A DNA stretch of 64,000 nucleotides from NCBI RefSeq assembly GCF_000785535.1, contig NZ_CP007595.1, forward strand, positions 1,054,001 to 1,118,000, read 5' to 3'. This document shows, piece after piece, positions 18,302-28,181 of this stretch (positions are counted from its first letter, which is position 1; each line of letters begins with the position of its first letter). The notes beneath the pieces were generated by a model. The model did no database searches. It was not told the DNA's origin and saw nothing but the letters and a program-made list of their open reading frames with translations. This DNA is from Arthrobacter sp. PAMC 25486. GTDB lineage: Bacteria; Actinomycetota; Actinomycetes; Actinomycetales; Micrococcaceae. The position numbers were made by a program, and so were the translations under genes.

Positions 18302-19666
18302 TTAGATGCGGACTTCGCCCGGATCGGTCACTGCTGAGGGCTCGATGACCTCGTCCTCGGAAACTACTTCTTCTTCCTCGGCAGCGTTGACGAAATCGCT
18401 CAGGTCAATAACGACACCTTCGGAATCCTTGACAACAGCCTTGCCCAAAACAGCGGCAAGTGCCTTGCGGCGGCGGACTTCGCCAACAATCATGTTGACC
18501 TGGCCGGAGGAATCCAGCATCTGGGCGAACTGGTTCGGGTCCATGCCGTACTGGCTGGCGGAGGAGACGATGTAGTCGATCAGTTCAGCCTGGCTGACGC
18601 TGACTTCTTCCTTCTCGGCAATGGCGTCGAGGATGATCTCGTTGCGGAACGCGTTCTCGGTGTTGGTCTTGACCTCGGCGCGGTGCTCGTCGTTGTCGTG
18701 GTCTTCGCCGTGTGCGTTCTCGGGGCGGAAGTGCTGCTCGAGCTGCTCTTCGACGACGGAGTCCGGAACCGGAACCTCAACGAGCTCAACGAGCTTGGCC
18801 AGGACCTTGTCGCGGGCTTCTACACCCTGCTCGACAGTCTTGGACTCGGCGGCCTGCTTGGCCAGGTCTTCCTGCAGTTCGGCGATGGTGTCAAACTCGG
18901 AAGCGAGCTGTGCAAAGTCGTCGTTTGCCTCGGGCAGTTCGCGAACCTTGACGGAGGTGACCTTGACGGTGACCTGTGCTTCTTCACCTGCATGCTCGCC
19001 ACCGGCCAGCTTGGTGTTGAAGATGGCTTCTTCGCCGGCGGACAGGCCGGTCGCTGCCTCGTCCAGGCCGTCAAGCATGTTGCCTGCACCCACCTGGTAG
19101 GAGAGGTCGGCGGCGGAGTCAACCTCTTCGCCGTCGATCTTGGCATCGATGTTGATGGTGAGGAAGTCACCGTCGGCAGCCGGACGGTCTTCGACCTTCA
19201 GCGTGCCGAAACGGCCACGCAGCTCGTCGAGAGCCTTCTGGGTGTCATCGTCGGAAGCCTCAACAGTGGCAACCTCAACCTCGAGGCCCTCGTAGTCGGG
19301 CAGCTCGATCTCGGGGCGGATGTCCAGTTCAACCTGGAACTTCACAACACCGTCGGTGGCGGTCGGGTCGGGAACCTCGGTGATTTCAACCTCGGGACGG
19401 CTCAACGGGATGAGCTTGTTCTCGATGACAGCTTCCTGGTACCAGCCGTTGAGGCCGGAGTTGATGGCCGTCTCCAGGACGTGGCCACGGCCAACGCGCT
19501 GATCGATCAGCTTGTTGGGGACCTTGCCCTTACGGAAGCCAGGCACCTGGACCTGTGTGGCAAGTGTCTTGTATGCCTCAGTGATGCTGGGCTTCAATTC
19601 CTCAAAGGAAACCTCAACATCGAGCTTTACCCGAGTGGGTGTGAGGTTTTCGACAGCGCTCTTCAC
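18302..19666 (-). CDS. tig: Trigger factor, ribosome-associated chaperone
   Basis: 454 residues from a GTG with CAGGAG 10 bases upstream; 22 more open codons upstream look like leader. The N-terminal ribosome-binding signature GFRKGKVP is near 45. The FKBP-like peptidyl-prolyl isomerase domain spans about 150-245 and a helical C-terminal chaperone domain follows. The last ~25 residues are very acidic. It binds near the ribosomal exit tunnel and shields nascent chains. Next to clpP1P2-clpX as in many bacteria, but with its own terminator. Confidence 0.96.
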   Translation of the reverse strand: MKSAVENLTPTRVKLDVEVSFEELKPSITEAYKTLATQVQVPGFRKGKVPNKLIDQRVGRGHVLETAINSGLNGWYQEAVIENKLIPLSRPEVEITEVPDPTATDGVVKFQVELDIRPEIELPDYEGLEVEVATVEASDDDTQKALDELRGRFGTLKVEDRPAADGDFLTINIDAKIDGEEVDSAADLSYQVGAGNMLDGLDEAATGLSAGEEAIFNTKLAGGEHAGEEAQVTVKVTSVKVRELPEANDDFAQLASEFDTIAELQEDLAKQAAESKTVEQGVEARDKVLAKLVELVEVPVPDSVVEEQLEQHFRPENAHGEDHDNDEHRAEVKTNTENAFRNEIILDAIAEKEEVSVSQAELIDYIVSSASQYGMDPNQFAQMLDSSGQVNMIVGEVRRRKALAAVLGKAVVKDSEGVVIDLSDFVNAAEEEEVVSEDEVIEPSAVTDPGEVRI

Positions 19667-19755
19667 AGCGTGGTACTCCTGATGGTCTGTTGATGGATAT
19701 TTAGGCCCAGCACATGGGCAGCCACTGACCAAACGTGAACCGAATAATGCTGAAG

Positions 19756-19828
19756 TCGGGGCGACAGGACTCGAACCTGCGGTCTCCTGCTCCCAAAGCA
19801 GGCGCGCTAGCCACTACGCTACGCCCCG
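19756..19828 (-). tRNA. tRNA-Pro(UGG)
   Basis: Minus-strand cloverleaf: acceptor CGGGGCG/CGCCCCG, D arm, anticodon stem CCTGC/GCAGG around loop TTTGGGA (anticodon TGG), T arm with GGTTCGAGTCC, discriminator A. 73 bases; CCA is not encoded. Lies upstream of tig in the same direction. Confidence 0.97.
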
Positions 19829-20055
19829 TAGTGCCCGCAACAGTCTACGGGCAAAAGTTCCAGATGCACAATCGGCACTGCACCCGGGAAGATTCGTGCC
19901 GTGCGGCCTTAGTTTCTGCGTATTTCCACGCCCGACGGCGGCCACCTCGCCTTCCGCCGCCTGGCCCCACCGCGGTGGATCTGTGGAGCAGCTTGCTGCT
20001 GCGGATTTACTGCAACAACTGCCAGACACATTTAAAGAAGGCCCGAACAAAGAAA

Positions 20056-20080
20056 ATCCCCGGTCGCATTGACCGGGGAT
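20056..20080 (-). terminator. Rho-independent terminator of tRNA-Gly
   Basis: ATCCCCGGTC / GACCGGGGAT, perfect 10-bp stem with five-base loop, followed on the minus strand by TTTTCTTTG. Twelve bases beyond the tRNA 3' end. The rest of the gap between the two tRNAs holds nothing else that I recognise. Confidence 0.88.
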
Positions 20081-20091
20081 CACTTGTATTT

Positions 20092-20165
20092 TGGAGGGGG
20101 CGACGGGAATCGAACCCGCATAATCAGTTTGGAAGACTGAGGCTTTACCACTAAGCTACGCCCCC
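20092..20165 (-). tRNA. tRNA-Gly(UCC)
   Basis: Minus-strand cloverleaf: acceptor GGGGGCG/CGCCCCC, anticodon stem TCAGT/ACTGA with loop CTTCCAA (anticodon TCC), T loop GGTTCGATTCC, discriminator T and an encoded CCA (20094-20092). Confidence 0.96.
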
Positions 20166-20335
20166 GAATTTCGGGGCTGTTGCGGGCTTTCGCCGGAACA
20201 ACTCCGTAACCCTATCAACGACTTTGCCGGTCCTGCAAATCGACGGCTTTTCACACCGCCTGCGCGCCCTCCCCGGTTTCCGTGCACACGGGGAAGCGCG
20301 ATGCGTTCGCCGGTTAAGCTTGACGGCAAACGCGA

Positions 20336-21322
20336 TCAGCCGCCCTGGCAGGACGGGCACCAATACAGTTTCCGCCCGCCGAGTTCTTTCATCGCCACGT
20401 CGGTGCCGCAATGTCGGCACGGCAGGCCCTCACGTTTGTAGACATAGTGGGCATCTTCCACGGGCACGTCCTTGTTTGCCTGCCGTGCCCCGGCCAGGGC
20501 ACTGGCTGCATCTCCCGGCCGGTCCATGCGTTCGAGCCCGTGGCCCACCTCCGCACCAACACCCGAGGGCCTGTCCGCCAGTTCGGTGGTGATGATGCGG
20601 CCGTCCCGGACGCCGTCGGCCATGATGCGGGCAATGTCGTCCCACATCGCCGCAGCCTCCTCGGTCTGCATCGCCTTGCCGGACAGCATCGGGTCAAGGC
20701 CCAACCGGAACAGCACCTCGGCGCGGTACACATTGCCCACACCGGCCAGCACATCTTGTTTCATCAGCTGCAGTGCGATCGAGGTTGCACTCTTGCGGAG
20801 CCTGCGTGAAAATTCGTCGGCGTCTCCGGGCAGGTTGTTCAGTGGATCGGGCCCCAGCTTGCGGCGGACGCCAACTGACTCGGCGGGCGTGATGACCTCA
20901 CAGGCCGTGGGCCCGCGCAGATCGGCCCAACCATGCTCGGAAACGAGTCGCACACGCACGGCACCCTTGGGTTCGGGCGGGCCTTCGTACTCCCCGTACC
21001 CTCCCCCATCGCCAGCGCCACCGGCAACTTCCTGCTCACCGATACGCCGCGGGGCCCCAATGCTGGAGGCACCCGCAAAGGTGGAGTCGCCGCCAAAGTC
21101 CCAGGCGCCGTACAACCCCAGATGAATACGCATCACGAGGTCGTGCGCGAAGTAGAGGAACATTTGCTTGCCGTGCGCCTCGGCCCGTTCCAGCACATGC
21201 CCGTCGATCAGGGCGGCGCCAGCGGCGAACTTGCCCTGCGGACTGGACACGGCCAGCGCAGCGCCGCTAAAGACGTCGTTGAACTGCCTGGCCAGGCGGT
21301 GGACCGAGTGCCCCTCAGGCAT
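20336..21322 (-). CDS. nei: Fpg/Nei-family DNA glycosylase (endonuclease VIII-like)
   Basis: Base-excision repair glycosylase/AP-lyase for oxidised pyrimidines. 328 residues. Mature N-terminus PEGH with catalytic Pro2 and Glu3. Helix-two-turn-helix segment DVLAGVGNVYRAEVLF is near 180. The C-terminal zinc finger has CRHCG and CPSCQ cysteine pairs (about 300-326). The MPEGHSVHRLA start is the actinobacterial Nei type. A Gly-rich insert (GGAGDGGGYGEYEG, about 98-111) lies in the middle and looks like a linker. Twelve bases downstream of rpiB, so co-transcribed. Confidence 0.92.
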   Translation of the reverse strand: MPEGHSVHRLARQFNDVFSGAALAVSSPQGKFAAGAALIDGHVLERAEAHGKQMFLYFAHDLVMRIHLGLYGAWDFGGDSTFAGASSIGAPRRIGEQEVAGGAGDGGGYGEYEGPPEPKGAVRVRLVSEHGWADLRGPTACEVITPAESVGVRRKLGPDPLNNLPGDADEFSRRLRKSATSIALQLMKQDVLAGVGNVYRAEVLFRLGLDPMLSGKAMQTEEAAAMWDDIARIMADGVRDGRIITTELADRPSGVGAEVGHGLERMDRPGDAASALAGARQANKDVPVEDAHYVYKREGLPCRHCGTDVAMKELGGRKLYWCPSCQGG

Positions 21323-21334
21323 TCGCGCTTCCTT

Positions 21335-21808
21335 CTACTCGACGACTTCGCCCGTGGTCTCGTACGTGGCGATCTTGCCGATGCGGCGCACGTGGCGTTC
21401 GGCGTCGCTGAAGGGCTCGGCCAGGAACGCTTCAATGATTTCCGTGGCCTCCTCAACGCTGTGCTGGCGGCCGCCCACGGCGACGACGTTGGCGTCGTTG
21501 TGCTCGCGGGCCAGCTGCGCGGTGGAGAGATTCCAGGCCAATGCGGCGCGTACGCCCTTGACCTTGTTGGCTGCGATCTGTTCGCCGTTGCCGGAGCCGC
21601 CCAGCACGATGCCCAGCGCGTCCACGCCCGCCGCCTGATCCGCCACGACGGCAAGTGCTGCGTTGATGCAGAAGGAGGGGTAGTCATCCTCAGCGTCGTA
21701 GGCCTGGGGTCCGTGGTCGACCATCTCGTAGCCTTTGGCGGCCAGTGCCGTGATGAGGTGGGCGCTGAGCTCCATGCCGGCGTGGTCGGTTGCGATGTGA
21801 ACGCGCAT
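21335..21808 (-). CDS. rpiB: Ribose-5-phosphate isomerase B
   Basis: Interconverts ribose-5-phosphate and ribulose-5-phosphate in the pentose phosphate pathway. 157 residues of the RpiB/LacAB fold: TDHAG at 7-11 and VLGGSGNGEQIAANKVKGVRA near 70-90. The NDANVVAVGGRQ stretch is near 105. Two residues differ from the usual SGIGxSIAANK motif (GSGNGEQIAANK), as is normal for actinobacterial RpiB. Operon with nei. Confidence 0.94.
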   Translation of the reverse strand: MRVHIATDHAGMELSAHLITALAAKGYEMVDHGPQAYDAEDDYPSFCINAALAVVADQAAGVDALGIVLGGSGNGEQIAANKVKGVRAALAWNLSTAQLAREHNDANVVAVGGRQHSVEEATEIIEAFLAEPFSDAERHVRRIGKIATYETTGEVVE

Positions 21809-21881
21809 GAGGATTCCTTATGGTTCGAGGTGGTTTGTGCTCCAACAAGCCTACCCACCGCCGCGCAAGGTTTTGGCCGTG

Positions 21882-22877
21882 TCAGGGCTGTCGCGGCATT
21901 TTCCCGGCCCGGCGATTGAGAATCTCGGACAGTTCGTCCGCCAGGTCCAAGTTGGGCGCACCCACCACAACCTTCCCGCCGTCACTTTCTCGCAGCACGA
22001 CGGCGGCACCCGAGCGGGCAAGGAAGCTTGCGGATCCGCTGTGCTTGCGCAGGCCCCCCCCGCCGTAATCCTTCGCCACAACGTCCAGGGACACCGCCGC
22101 ATCCACCCCTTCGCACGGGGCGATCAGCACGGGGACGATGCCAAGGATCTTCACCGTCAGCGCCCGGCGGTCCACCTGCACCGTGGCGCACAGCATGGTG
22201 ATGGCCAGCAGCGCCGCAACCACCAGTCCGAGCAGGATCCACGGTGAAAGCAGGGCCAGCAAGGCGCCCGGGAGAACAGCAACCAGCAGGACCATCATGA
22301 TCACCGAGCCGCGAGGACGCAGAAAATAGGCGAGCTGGTCGTTGGCGGCGGTGGGGTCCTCCTCCTCGTCAAGCAGCCGGGCCAGGGCCTGGTCATCCAC
22401 CTGGGTCCACTGCTCATCCGGCTTGAACGTCAACGCGAGGACCACACCCATCGCCGCGGCCAGGCCCGAGCCCATGAGCAGGACATAACCATCTATTCGC
22501 GCGGCCGGCAGCTGGCCTCCGCCGGCCTGGCCCAAAAGGGTGGCAGCGAAAAGGGTGCAGGCACCCAGCTGCAGGGCCATCGCTACACCCAGAAGGATGC
22601 GGCGCAGGGTGCGGGGCAGCGAGGTCCGCGCCCCAAAGACTCCGATGCCGGCGCCAAGAACAAGAATGGAGGCCACGCCGACGGCAAGGAAGACGGTCAG
22701 TGGGACAGAGTTTCCGCCCAGGGGCGGGATGACCCCGTGCGGGAGTTGGGAACCCACCATGAGCCCGCCGGCCACGAGGGCCACGGACAGCAGTGCGGGG
22801 AAGATCAGGGCAAAGCGCAGTGCCCGGGCGTCGAGGTGCCGCTCGGTACTGGAATCGTGGCTTCTGTCGGGTGCCAT
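21882..22877 (-). CDS. Membrane protein with C-terminal PH-like domain, unknown function
   Basis: About 331 residues from ATG 22877. Five or so hydrophobic helices in the first 240 residues (near 25, 60, 90, 128, 190-235). A soluble C-terminal part follows: VDRRALTVKILGIVPVLI, a YGGGGLRKHSGS segment, and VVLRESDGGKVVVGAPNLD. That part resembles a bacterial PH-like fold and its twin in the next gene (YGGWGYRMNGGS, PALVMEAGF). The ATG overlaps nothing but stands 4 bases from the stop of the upstream gene, so the pair are an operon and probably paralogous. Confidence 0.6.
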   Translation of the reverse strand: MAPDRSHDSSTERHLDARALRFALIFPALLSVALVAGGLMVGSQLPHGVIPPLGGNSVPLTVFLAVGVASILVLGAGIGVFGARTSLPRTLRRILLGVAMALQLGACTLFAATLLGQAGGGQLPAARIDGYVLLMGSGLAAAMGVVLALTFKPDEQWTQVDDQALARLLDEEEDPTAANDQLAYFLRPRGSVIMMVLLVAVLPGALLALLSPWILLGLVVAALLAITMLCATVQVDRRALTVKILGIVPVLIAPCEGVDAAVSLDVVAKDYGGGGLRKHSGSASFLARSGAAVVLRESDGGKVVVGAPNLDLADELSEILNRRAGKMPRQP

Positions 22878-22881
22878 GCTG

Positions 22882-23919
22882 TTAGTTTGGCACCTTCCCT
22901 GCGTGGACGTAAGCGTTGACCAGTGCCGCAGCTTCGCCCGCTGTTGCCACATCCGGCATGGACACGACGAACTTCTGGTGGAATCCCGCCTCCATGACCA
23001 GAGCCGGGCCGCTGCCCATGATGAAGCCGATGGACCCGCCGTTCATGCGGTAACCCCAACCGCCGTAATCCATGGCCTTGATGTCTTCCACCGAGGCGGC
23101 CCGGACTTCCCTCCACTCCAGCGGCATGACCTTCCAGAAACCGCCGGCCAGCACCTTGTGTCCCTCCGGACCGATGACCACCGTGCCGTTGCAGAAAACC
23201 CAGGTGATGACGGCAGCCACCAGGCCCAGCAGCGCCAGGATCGGGAAGATGAAATATGTACTGGCGGCAACGATGGCGCCCAGGCCGAGGCTCAAGAGCC
23301 AGCTCCATTTACCCATGGACACCTTGATCCGCATTGTGTCCCCGCGGGCCGCCCGCGAAGCACCGGCCTGCGCCACGGGGTCACGGCCCGAGGTTGCGGC
23401 CTGGTTCATCCGCAGCACCTCCGGACCTTGCGTCCGGTCGACCTCGCCGGGCTTGTACAGCAGCATCCCCAGCACGCCGGCAACGAAGGCTAGTGCGACA
23501 CCGCCAGCCATGACGGGCCCGGACAGCTCAGCTTGTGAAGTGTCCGCCAGGTCGAGCTGGCCGGCCACCATTGCCACGGTCAGGGCAACCATGCCCACAC
23601 CGAACGCCAGCCCAAAACCCACCCCAATGCGGGCTGTCAGCGACGACGACGCCCGTAACAGTACCCCCAGCGGCGCAATGACGGCGCCCAGGGCGCCCAT
23701 CGCCACGGCCATCGCGGCCGCGCCGGCGACTGAGATCCAGCCGTCCACCTCATTTTTCGAGTTCCAGTGCGAGGCCAACTCTGCAGGCAGCCTGCCCTCC
23801 ACGGTGAGGATCCACACGGCGGCCAGAACCCCCATCAGCAGCGGGCCCACAATCAGCCCAACCAGCCACCTCTTGTTGTACGCCTTCTCCGCCTCAACAC
23901 TTCGCACTTGTTCCCCCAC
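22882..23919 (-). CDS. DUF1648-like membrane protein with C-terminal PH-like domain
   Basis: 345 residues, GTG start. Segment ELASHWNSKNEVDGWISV (about 45-62) after the first helix is the DUF1648 pattern (hydrophobic helix, P, HWN, G, DGW) seen in SdpI-like immunity/signal proteins. Helices continue at about 65-90, 100-125, 140-160 and 215-250. The C-terminal 100 residues carry a PH-like domain with IKAMDYGGWGYRMNG. Role unknown; SdpI-type proteins give immunity to toxins or act in signalling, but that is family background only. Confidence 0.6.
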   Translation of the reverse strand: MGEQVRSVEAEKAYNKRWLVGLIVGPLLMGVLAAVWILTVEGRLPAELASHWNSKNEVDGWISVAGAAAMAVAMGALGAVIAPLGVLLRASSSLTARIGVGFGLAFGVGMVALTVAMVAGQLDLADTSQAELSGPVMAGGVALAFVAGVLGMLLYKPGEVDRTQGPEVLRMNQAATSGRDPVAQAGASRAARGDTMRIKVSMGKWSWLLSLGLGAIVAASTYFIFPILALLGLVAAVITWVFCNGTVVIGPEGHKVLAGGFWKVMPLEWREVRAASVEDIKAMDYGGWGYRMNGGSIGFIMGSGPALVMEAGFHQKFVVSMPDVATAGEAAALVNAYVHAGKVPN

Positions 23920-24209
23920 CGAAAATTCCCGTCGTCAGCCCTGCATCAGCTCGTCTGCCTTAACCCTGCCCCACGGCACGAGCGCGGACAACTCCGCCAG
24001 CCAGCCCCGGCCACCAGCCCGTCGGACGGGTCCGGACGGGTCCGGCGCATCGGCCGTATCGGAGGCAACGGGAGAGATCCGGGACACATCCTGGAAGAAT
24101 TGGTGACAGAATCATTTCAACGGTTGCCGGACTACGCTCCGGCGGCTGCAGCCCGCGGCAAATCCTGCGGGCTGCCCAATACATCCGAACCCGAACGGAA
24201 GGCATCACC

Positions 24210-26768
24210 TTGCCTGGTATGAACCTCACCCGCGCCGAAGCCATTGAGCGCACAGCTTCCCTGACAGTCACCAGCTATGACGTCACTCTTGACCTGACCA
24301 CCTCGGAGAGAACTTTCGCATCCACCACCGTGGTGAGCTTCAGCGCGAAGGAGGGTTCGTCGTCGTTCATTGATGCGGTGACGGACAAGGTGCACCAGGT
24401 GACCCTGAACGGGGTTGAGCTTGACCCGGCGGAGGTGTCCGACGGCGTCCGCATCCAGTTGCCGGACCTCGCCGCCCAGAATGTGCTCACCGTCAAGGCC
24501 GACGGCCTCTACATGAACACGGGCGAAGGGCTGCACCGCTTCGTGGACCCGGTGGACGGCGAGGTGTACCTGTACAGCCAGTTTGAGGTGCCGGATTCCC
24601 GCCGCATGTTTGCCGTGTTTGAGCAGCCGGACCAGAAGGCAACGTTCACCTTCCATGTGACGGCACCGGCGCACTGGGACGTCATTTCCAACGCCCCCAC
24701 ACCCGCCCCGGAAGCTGCGGGCGAGGGCAAGGCCGTGTGGCATTTTGAACCGACACTGACGATGTCCAGCTACATCACGGCGCTCATCGCGGGCCCGTAC
24801 GAGTGCGTGCGCGGCGAGCTGACCAGCTCCAACGGGCGGATTGTGCCGCTGGGCGTGTTTGCCCGGAAATCTCTCATGGAGTTCCTCGACGCGGAGAACA
24901 TTTTTGAGCTGACCCGCCAGGGCTTTGAGTTCTTTGAGCAGCAGTTCGGTGTGCCGTACCCGTTCCCGAAGTACGACCAGCTTTTCGTGCCCGAGTTCAA
25001 CGCCGGCGCCATGGAAAATGCCGGCGCCGTGACGTTCCTGGAAAGCTACGTGTTCCGTTCCAAGGTCACCGACGCCATGGTGGAGCGCCGCGCCATCACC
25101 ATCCTGCACGAGCTCGCCCACATGTGGTTCGGGGACCTCGTGACCATGCGCTGGTGGAACGACCTGTGGCTCAACGAGTCGTTCGCCGAGTTCATGTCCA
25201 CGCTGGCCGCCGCCGAAAATACGAAGTATGTGGACTCCTGGACGACGTTCTCCTCCCTCGAGAAGTCATGGGCGTACCGTCAGGACCAGCTGCCCTCCAC
25301 CCACCCCATCAAGGCCGAGATCAACGACCTCGAAGACGTGCTGGTCAACTTTGACGGCATCACCTACGCCAAGGGGGCCTCGGTTTTGCGCCAGCTCGTC
25401 GCCTGGGTGGGGCAGGAGGAGTTCATGGCCGGTGTGCGCGCCTACTTCAGCAAGCATGCCTGGTCCAACACCGAGCTGCCCGACCTGATGGTGGAGTTGG
25501 AGGCTGCCAGCGGCCGCGACCTGTCCGTTTGGACGGAAAAGTGGCTGGAGACGGCCGGGGTGAACACGTTCAAGCCCGCCATTGAGGTGACGGACGACGG
25601 CGTGATCACCTCATTCTCGATTCTCCAGTCCGCTGTGGCCGAGCACCCGACGCTGCGCCCGCACCGTGCGGCCGTGGGTTTCTACTCCCTCGCCGATTCC
25701 GGGGAGGATGCGGGCAAGTTGGTGCGTACGCACCGGGTGGAGCTCGATGTTGATGGCGCCGAGACTCCCGTGCCGGAGCTCGTGGGCATGGCGCGCCCTG
25801 CCCTGATCCTGCTCAATGACGACGATCTGGCCTACGCCAAGATCCGCCTCGACGCGCAGTCACTGGCCACGGCCAAGACGCATCTGAAGGACTTTAAGGA
25901 TTCGCTGCCGCGCACCCTTGTTTCGGCCTCTGCCTGGGATGCCGCGCGCGACGGCGAAACCCCCGCCCGCGAATACGTTGACTTTGTGCTGGCCACGATT
26001 CGCTACGAAACTGACTCCACCGTCATCATGGTGCTGCTGCGCCAGCTGGCGACCGCCCTGCACTTCTATGTTGCCCCCGAGCGCCAGTTGGCCACGGCCG
26101 TCGCCGCCGCCGATTCCCTGTGGGAACTGGCCCAGGGCGCCGCGGCAGGTTCGGATGCGCAGCTGCAGTTCGTAAAGGCGTTCGCCGGGCACGCACAGTC
26201 TGCCACCCAGCTGGATTTGGTGCAGGCGCTGCTTGACGGCACGCGGGAACTGGACTCCCTGGCCCTGGACACCGACATGCGGTGGGAGTTCATCATCTCC
26301 CTGGCCGCCGGCGGCCGGGCCGATGAGACCGTCATCGACGCCGCATTGGCATTGGACAACACCCAGAACGGCCAGCTCGCGGCAGCCACCGCCCACGCGG
26401 CCATCCCCACGGCCGAGGGGAAGGCTGGGACGTGGGAGTCCGTCGTCGTCCGAGGGGATGGGGCCAACGCGGTCCAGCGCGCGGCAATCGACGGCTTCAC
26501 GAAGGTGTGGGACACGGCGCTGCTGCAGCCCTACGTGGCCAAGTACTTCGGCGCGATCCGGGAGGTGTGGGAGACGAAGTCGTACGAGACGGCGTCGACG
26601 ATCATCACCGGCCTGTACCCGGTGCAGCTGGTTTCCCAGGCCACTCTCGATGCCACGGATGCGTTCCTGGCGGAGCTCGGCACCGAGGTTCCGGCGTTGC
26701 GCCGCCTGCTCGTGGAAAGCCGCGACACCGTGGTGCGTGCGCTGCGCGCCCAGGCCGCGGACGTGTAG
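24210..26768 (+). CDS. pepN: Aminopeptidase N (M1 family)
   Basis: Zinc metallo-aminopeptidase trimming N-terminal residues from peptides in the cytosol. 852 residues. The exopeptidase signature GAMEN is near 267. The zinc site HELAH-x18-E spans about 300-323 (MWFGDLVTMRWWNDLWLNE between). The C-terminal ERAP1-like helical domain follows. The start is TTG at 24210, 9 bases after GGAAGG; the in-frame ATG at 24219 is the alternative, but its spacing is poor. Single gene, divergent from the membrane-protein pair. Confidence 0.95.
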   Translation: MPGMNLTRAEAIERTASLTVTSYDVTLDLTTSERTFASTTVVSFSAKEGSSSFIDAVTDKVHQVTLNGVELDPAEVSDGVRIQLPDLAAQNVLTVKADGLYMNTGEGLHRFVDPVDGEVYLYSQFEVPDSRRMFAVFEQPDQKATFTFHVTAPAHWDVISNAPTPAPEAAGEGKAVWHFEPTLTMSSYITALIAGPYECVRGELTSSNGRIVPLGVFARKSLMEFLDAENIFELTRQGFEFFEQQFGVPYPFPKYDQLFVPEFNAGAMENAGAVTFLESYVFRSKVTDAMVERRAITILHELAHMWFGDLVTMRWWNDLWLNESFAEFMSTLAAAENTKYVDSWTTFSSLEKSWAYRQDQLPSTHPIKAEINDLEDVLVNFDGITYAKGASVLRQLVAWVGQEEFMAGVRAYFSKHAWSNTELPDLMVELEAASGRDLSVWTEKWLETAGVNTFKPAIEVTDDGVITSFSILQSAVAEHPTLRPHRAAVGFYSLADSGEDAGKLVRTHRVELDVDGAETPVPELVGMARPALILLNDDDLAYAKIRLDAQSLATAKTHLKDFKDSLPRTLVSASAWDAARDGETPAREYVDFVLATIRYETDSTVIMVLLRQLATALHFYVAPERQLATAVAAADSLWELAQGAAAGSDAQLQFVKAFAGHAQSATQLDLVQALLDGTRELDSLALDTDMRWEFIISLAAGGRADETVIDAALALDNTQNGQLAAATAHAAIPTAEGKAGTWESVVVRGDGANAVQRAAIDGFTKVWDTALLQPYVAKYFGAIREVWETKSYETASTIITGLYPVQLVSQATLDATDAFLAELGTEVPALRRLLVESRDTVVRALRAQAADV

Positions 26769-26827
26769 CCCGTTCCACGCCGTGGCGGGGGGATGCGTCC
26801 CCCCGCCACATCAATTACGGTGGGAGC

Positions 26828-27310
26828 ATGGCCTTGAACCAGCATCACTATGAAGTCAGCGTCCATTGGACGGGCAACCGGGGAACCGGCACGTCCGCCT
26901 ACAAAGCGTACGGGCGCGACCACAGCGTGACCGCTGAGGGCCTGCCCGTATTGCTCGGCTCGGCCGACAAGACCTTTCACGGCGACAGGGACCGGTGGAA
27001 CCCGGAGCAGCTGCTGCTGACGGCCCTGGCGCAGTGCCACATGTTGTCGTACCTGCACGTGGCGGTGATGCACGGGGTGGTCGTGACGAAATATGAGGAT
27101 ACGGCCACCGGCACGCTGGTGCTGAACGCTGACGGCAGCGGCCAGTTTGAATCCGCCACCTTGCACCCCAAGGTCTACCTGGCCGACCCCGCCATGGCGG
27201 AAGTGGCGCTCTCCCTGCATGCCGAGGCCGCGTCCAAATGCTTCATCGCCCGCAGCGTCAACTTCCCCGTGCACCATGAACCGGGACTGCTCACGGCCAC
27301 CGTGGACTAA
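26828..27310 (+). CDS. OsmC family peroxidase-like protein
   Basis: 160 residues from ATG 26828, GGTGGGAG just upstream. The two conserved cysteines of the OsmC/Ohr fold are present in AQCHMLSYL near 66 and ASKCFIARSVNFPV near 139, as well as the NPEQLLLTALAQC helix. The arrangement fits the OsmC/YhfA-like group (HEP ending) rather than classical Ohr. Detoxifies organic hydroperoxides using thiols. Distinct from the Ohr at 40864-41286. Confidence 0.88.
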   Translation: MALNQHHYEVSVHWTGNRGTGTSAYKAYGRDHSVTAEGLPVLLGSADKTFHGDRDRWNPEQLLLTALAQCHMLSYLHVAVMHGVVVTKYEDTATGTLVLNADGSGQFESATLHPKVYLADPAMAEVALSLHAEAASKCFIARSVNFPVHHEPGLLTATVD

Positions 27311-27416
27311 AACCGTGGACCGGGGCAGGACTGGGCCGGGACTAAATGCGGGGCGGCTCCGCGTTAGGGTTGATGGAGACTCTTCCACAACCAGAACGGA
27401 CACGGGTACATTTCGC

Positions 27417-28139
27417 GTGCAGGCAACAAACCTCTTGGCTGAACCCAATGACAGCATCCTCGACCACCTGGCCCTGGCCGGCATCACCGTGGCGGTCGGG
27501 CTGCTGGTGTGGCTGGTGCTGCACTACCTGATCCGCATCGTGGTCAAGCGGGCCATGGCCGACCGTGCCCCGCTGGAACTCCGGACACTGCGCTGGGCGG
27601 CCCCCGTCCTGCGCACCATCGATCCTGTGGCTCGCGCCCTCGACAATGAACGCCGCGTACAGCGGGCACGCACCATCGGCTCTCTGCTGAACTCGACCGT
27701 GACAATCATGGTGGCCGTGGTGACCGGCCTCTACGTCCTGATGGCGTTCCAGATCGACATTGCCCCCTTGCTGGCCAGCGTCGGCGTGCTCGGCATCGCG
27801 ATCGGCTTCGGCTGCCAGCAGCTCATCCGCGACTTCCTCGCCGGTGTCTTCATCGCCATTGAAGACCAGTACGGCATTGGCGATGTCATCCAAACCAGCG
27901 AGGTCATCGGCACCGTCGAATACGTGGGCCTGCGCATCACCCGGGTCGTCGGCGAGGACGGCACACTCTGGTACCTGCGCAACGGCGAAATCCTGCGGCT
28001 GGGCAACCGCTCCAAGGGCAACTACCAGCCCCCCGCCGACGACACGCCGGCCGTCACCACCAGCACCCCGGCGGGCGCGCCCGCCCCGGCACCCGGACCG
28101 GTTCCGGCGTCGGACGCCCCCCACGAGACCACCGAATAA
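27417..28139 (+). CDS. Small MscS-family mechanosensitive channel
   Basis: 240 residues from a GTG. Helices near 17-38 and 90-112. The pore helix/beta junction VGVLGIAIGFGCQQLIRDFL (about 120-140) and the beta domain GVFIAIEDQYGIGDVI, GTVEYVGLRITRVVGEDGTLWYLRNGEI define the MscS core. It ends soon after LRLGNRSKG and continues into a Pro/Ala/Thr-rich tail of about 40 residues, so the usual C-terminal alpha/beta cage domain is absent. Likely an osmotic release valve. Transcribed with the globin gene 42 bases downstream. Confidence 0.85.
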   Translation: MQATNLLAEPNDSILDHLALAGITVAVGLLVWLVLHYLIRIVVKRAMADRAPLELRTLRWAAPVLRTIDPVARALDNERRVQRARTIGSLLNSTVTIMVAVVTGLYVLMAFQIDIAPLLASVGVLGIAIGFGCQQLIRDFLAGVFIAIEDQYGIGDVIQTSEVIGTVEYVGLRITRVVGEDGTLWYLRNGEILRLGNRSKGNYQPPADDTPAVTTSTPAGAPAPAPGPVPASDAPHETTE

Positions 28140-28181
28140 GCACACCACCGAACCGGCACTGCAGAAAGCAACGATCACACC

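Noticed and set aside
18683..19693. A 336-codon open frame on the plus strand
   Set aside because: Antisense to the trigger factor gene; repetitive Gly/Val/Leu content typical of a shadow frame.
27417..27420. ATG at 27373 as the MscS start
   Set aside because: It is out of frame with the channel core.
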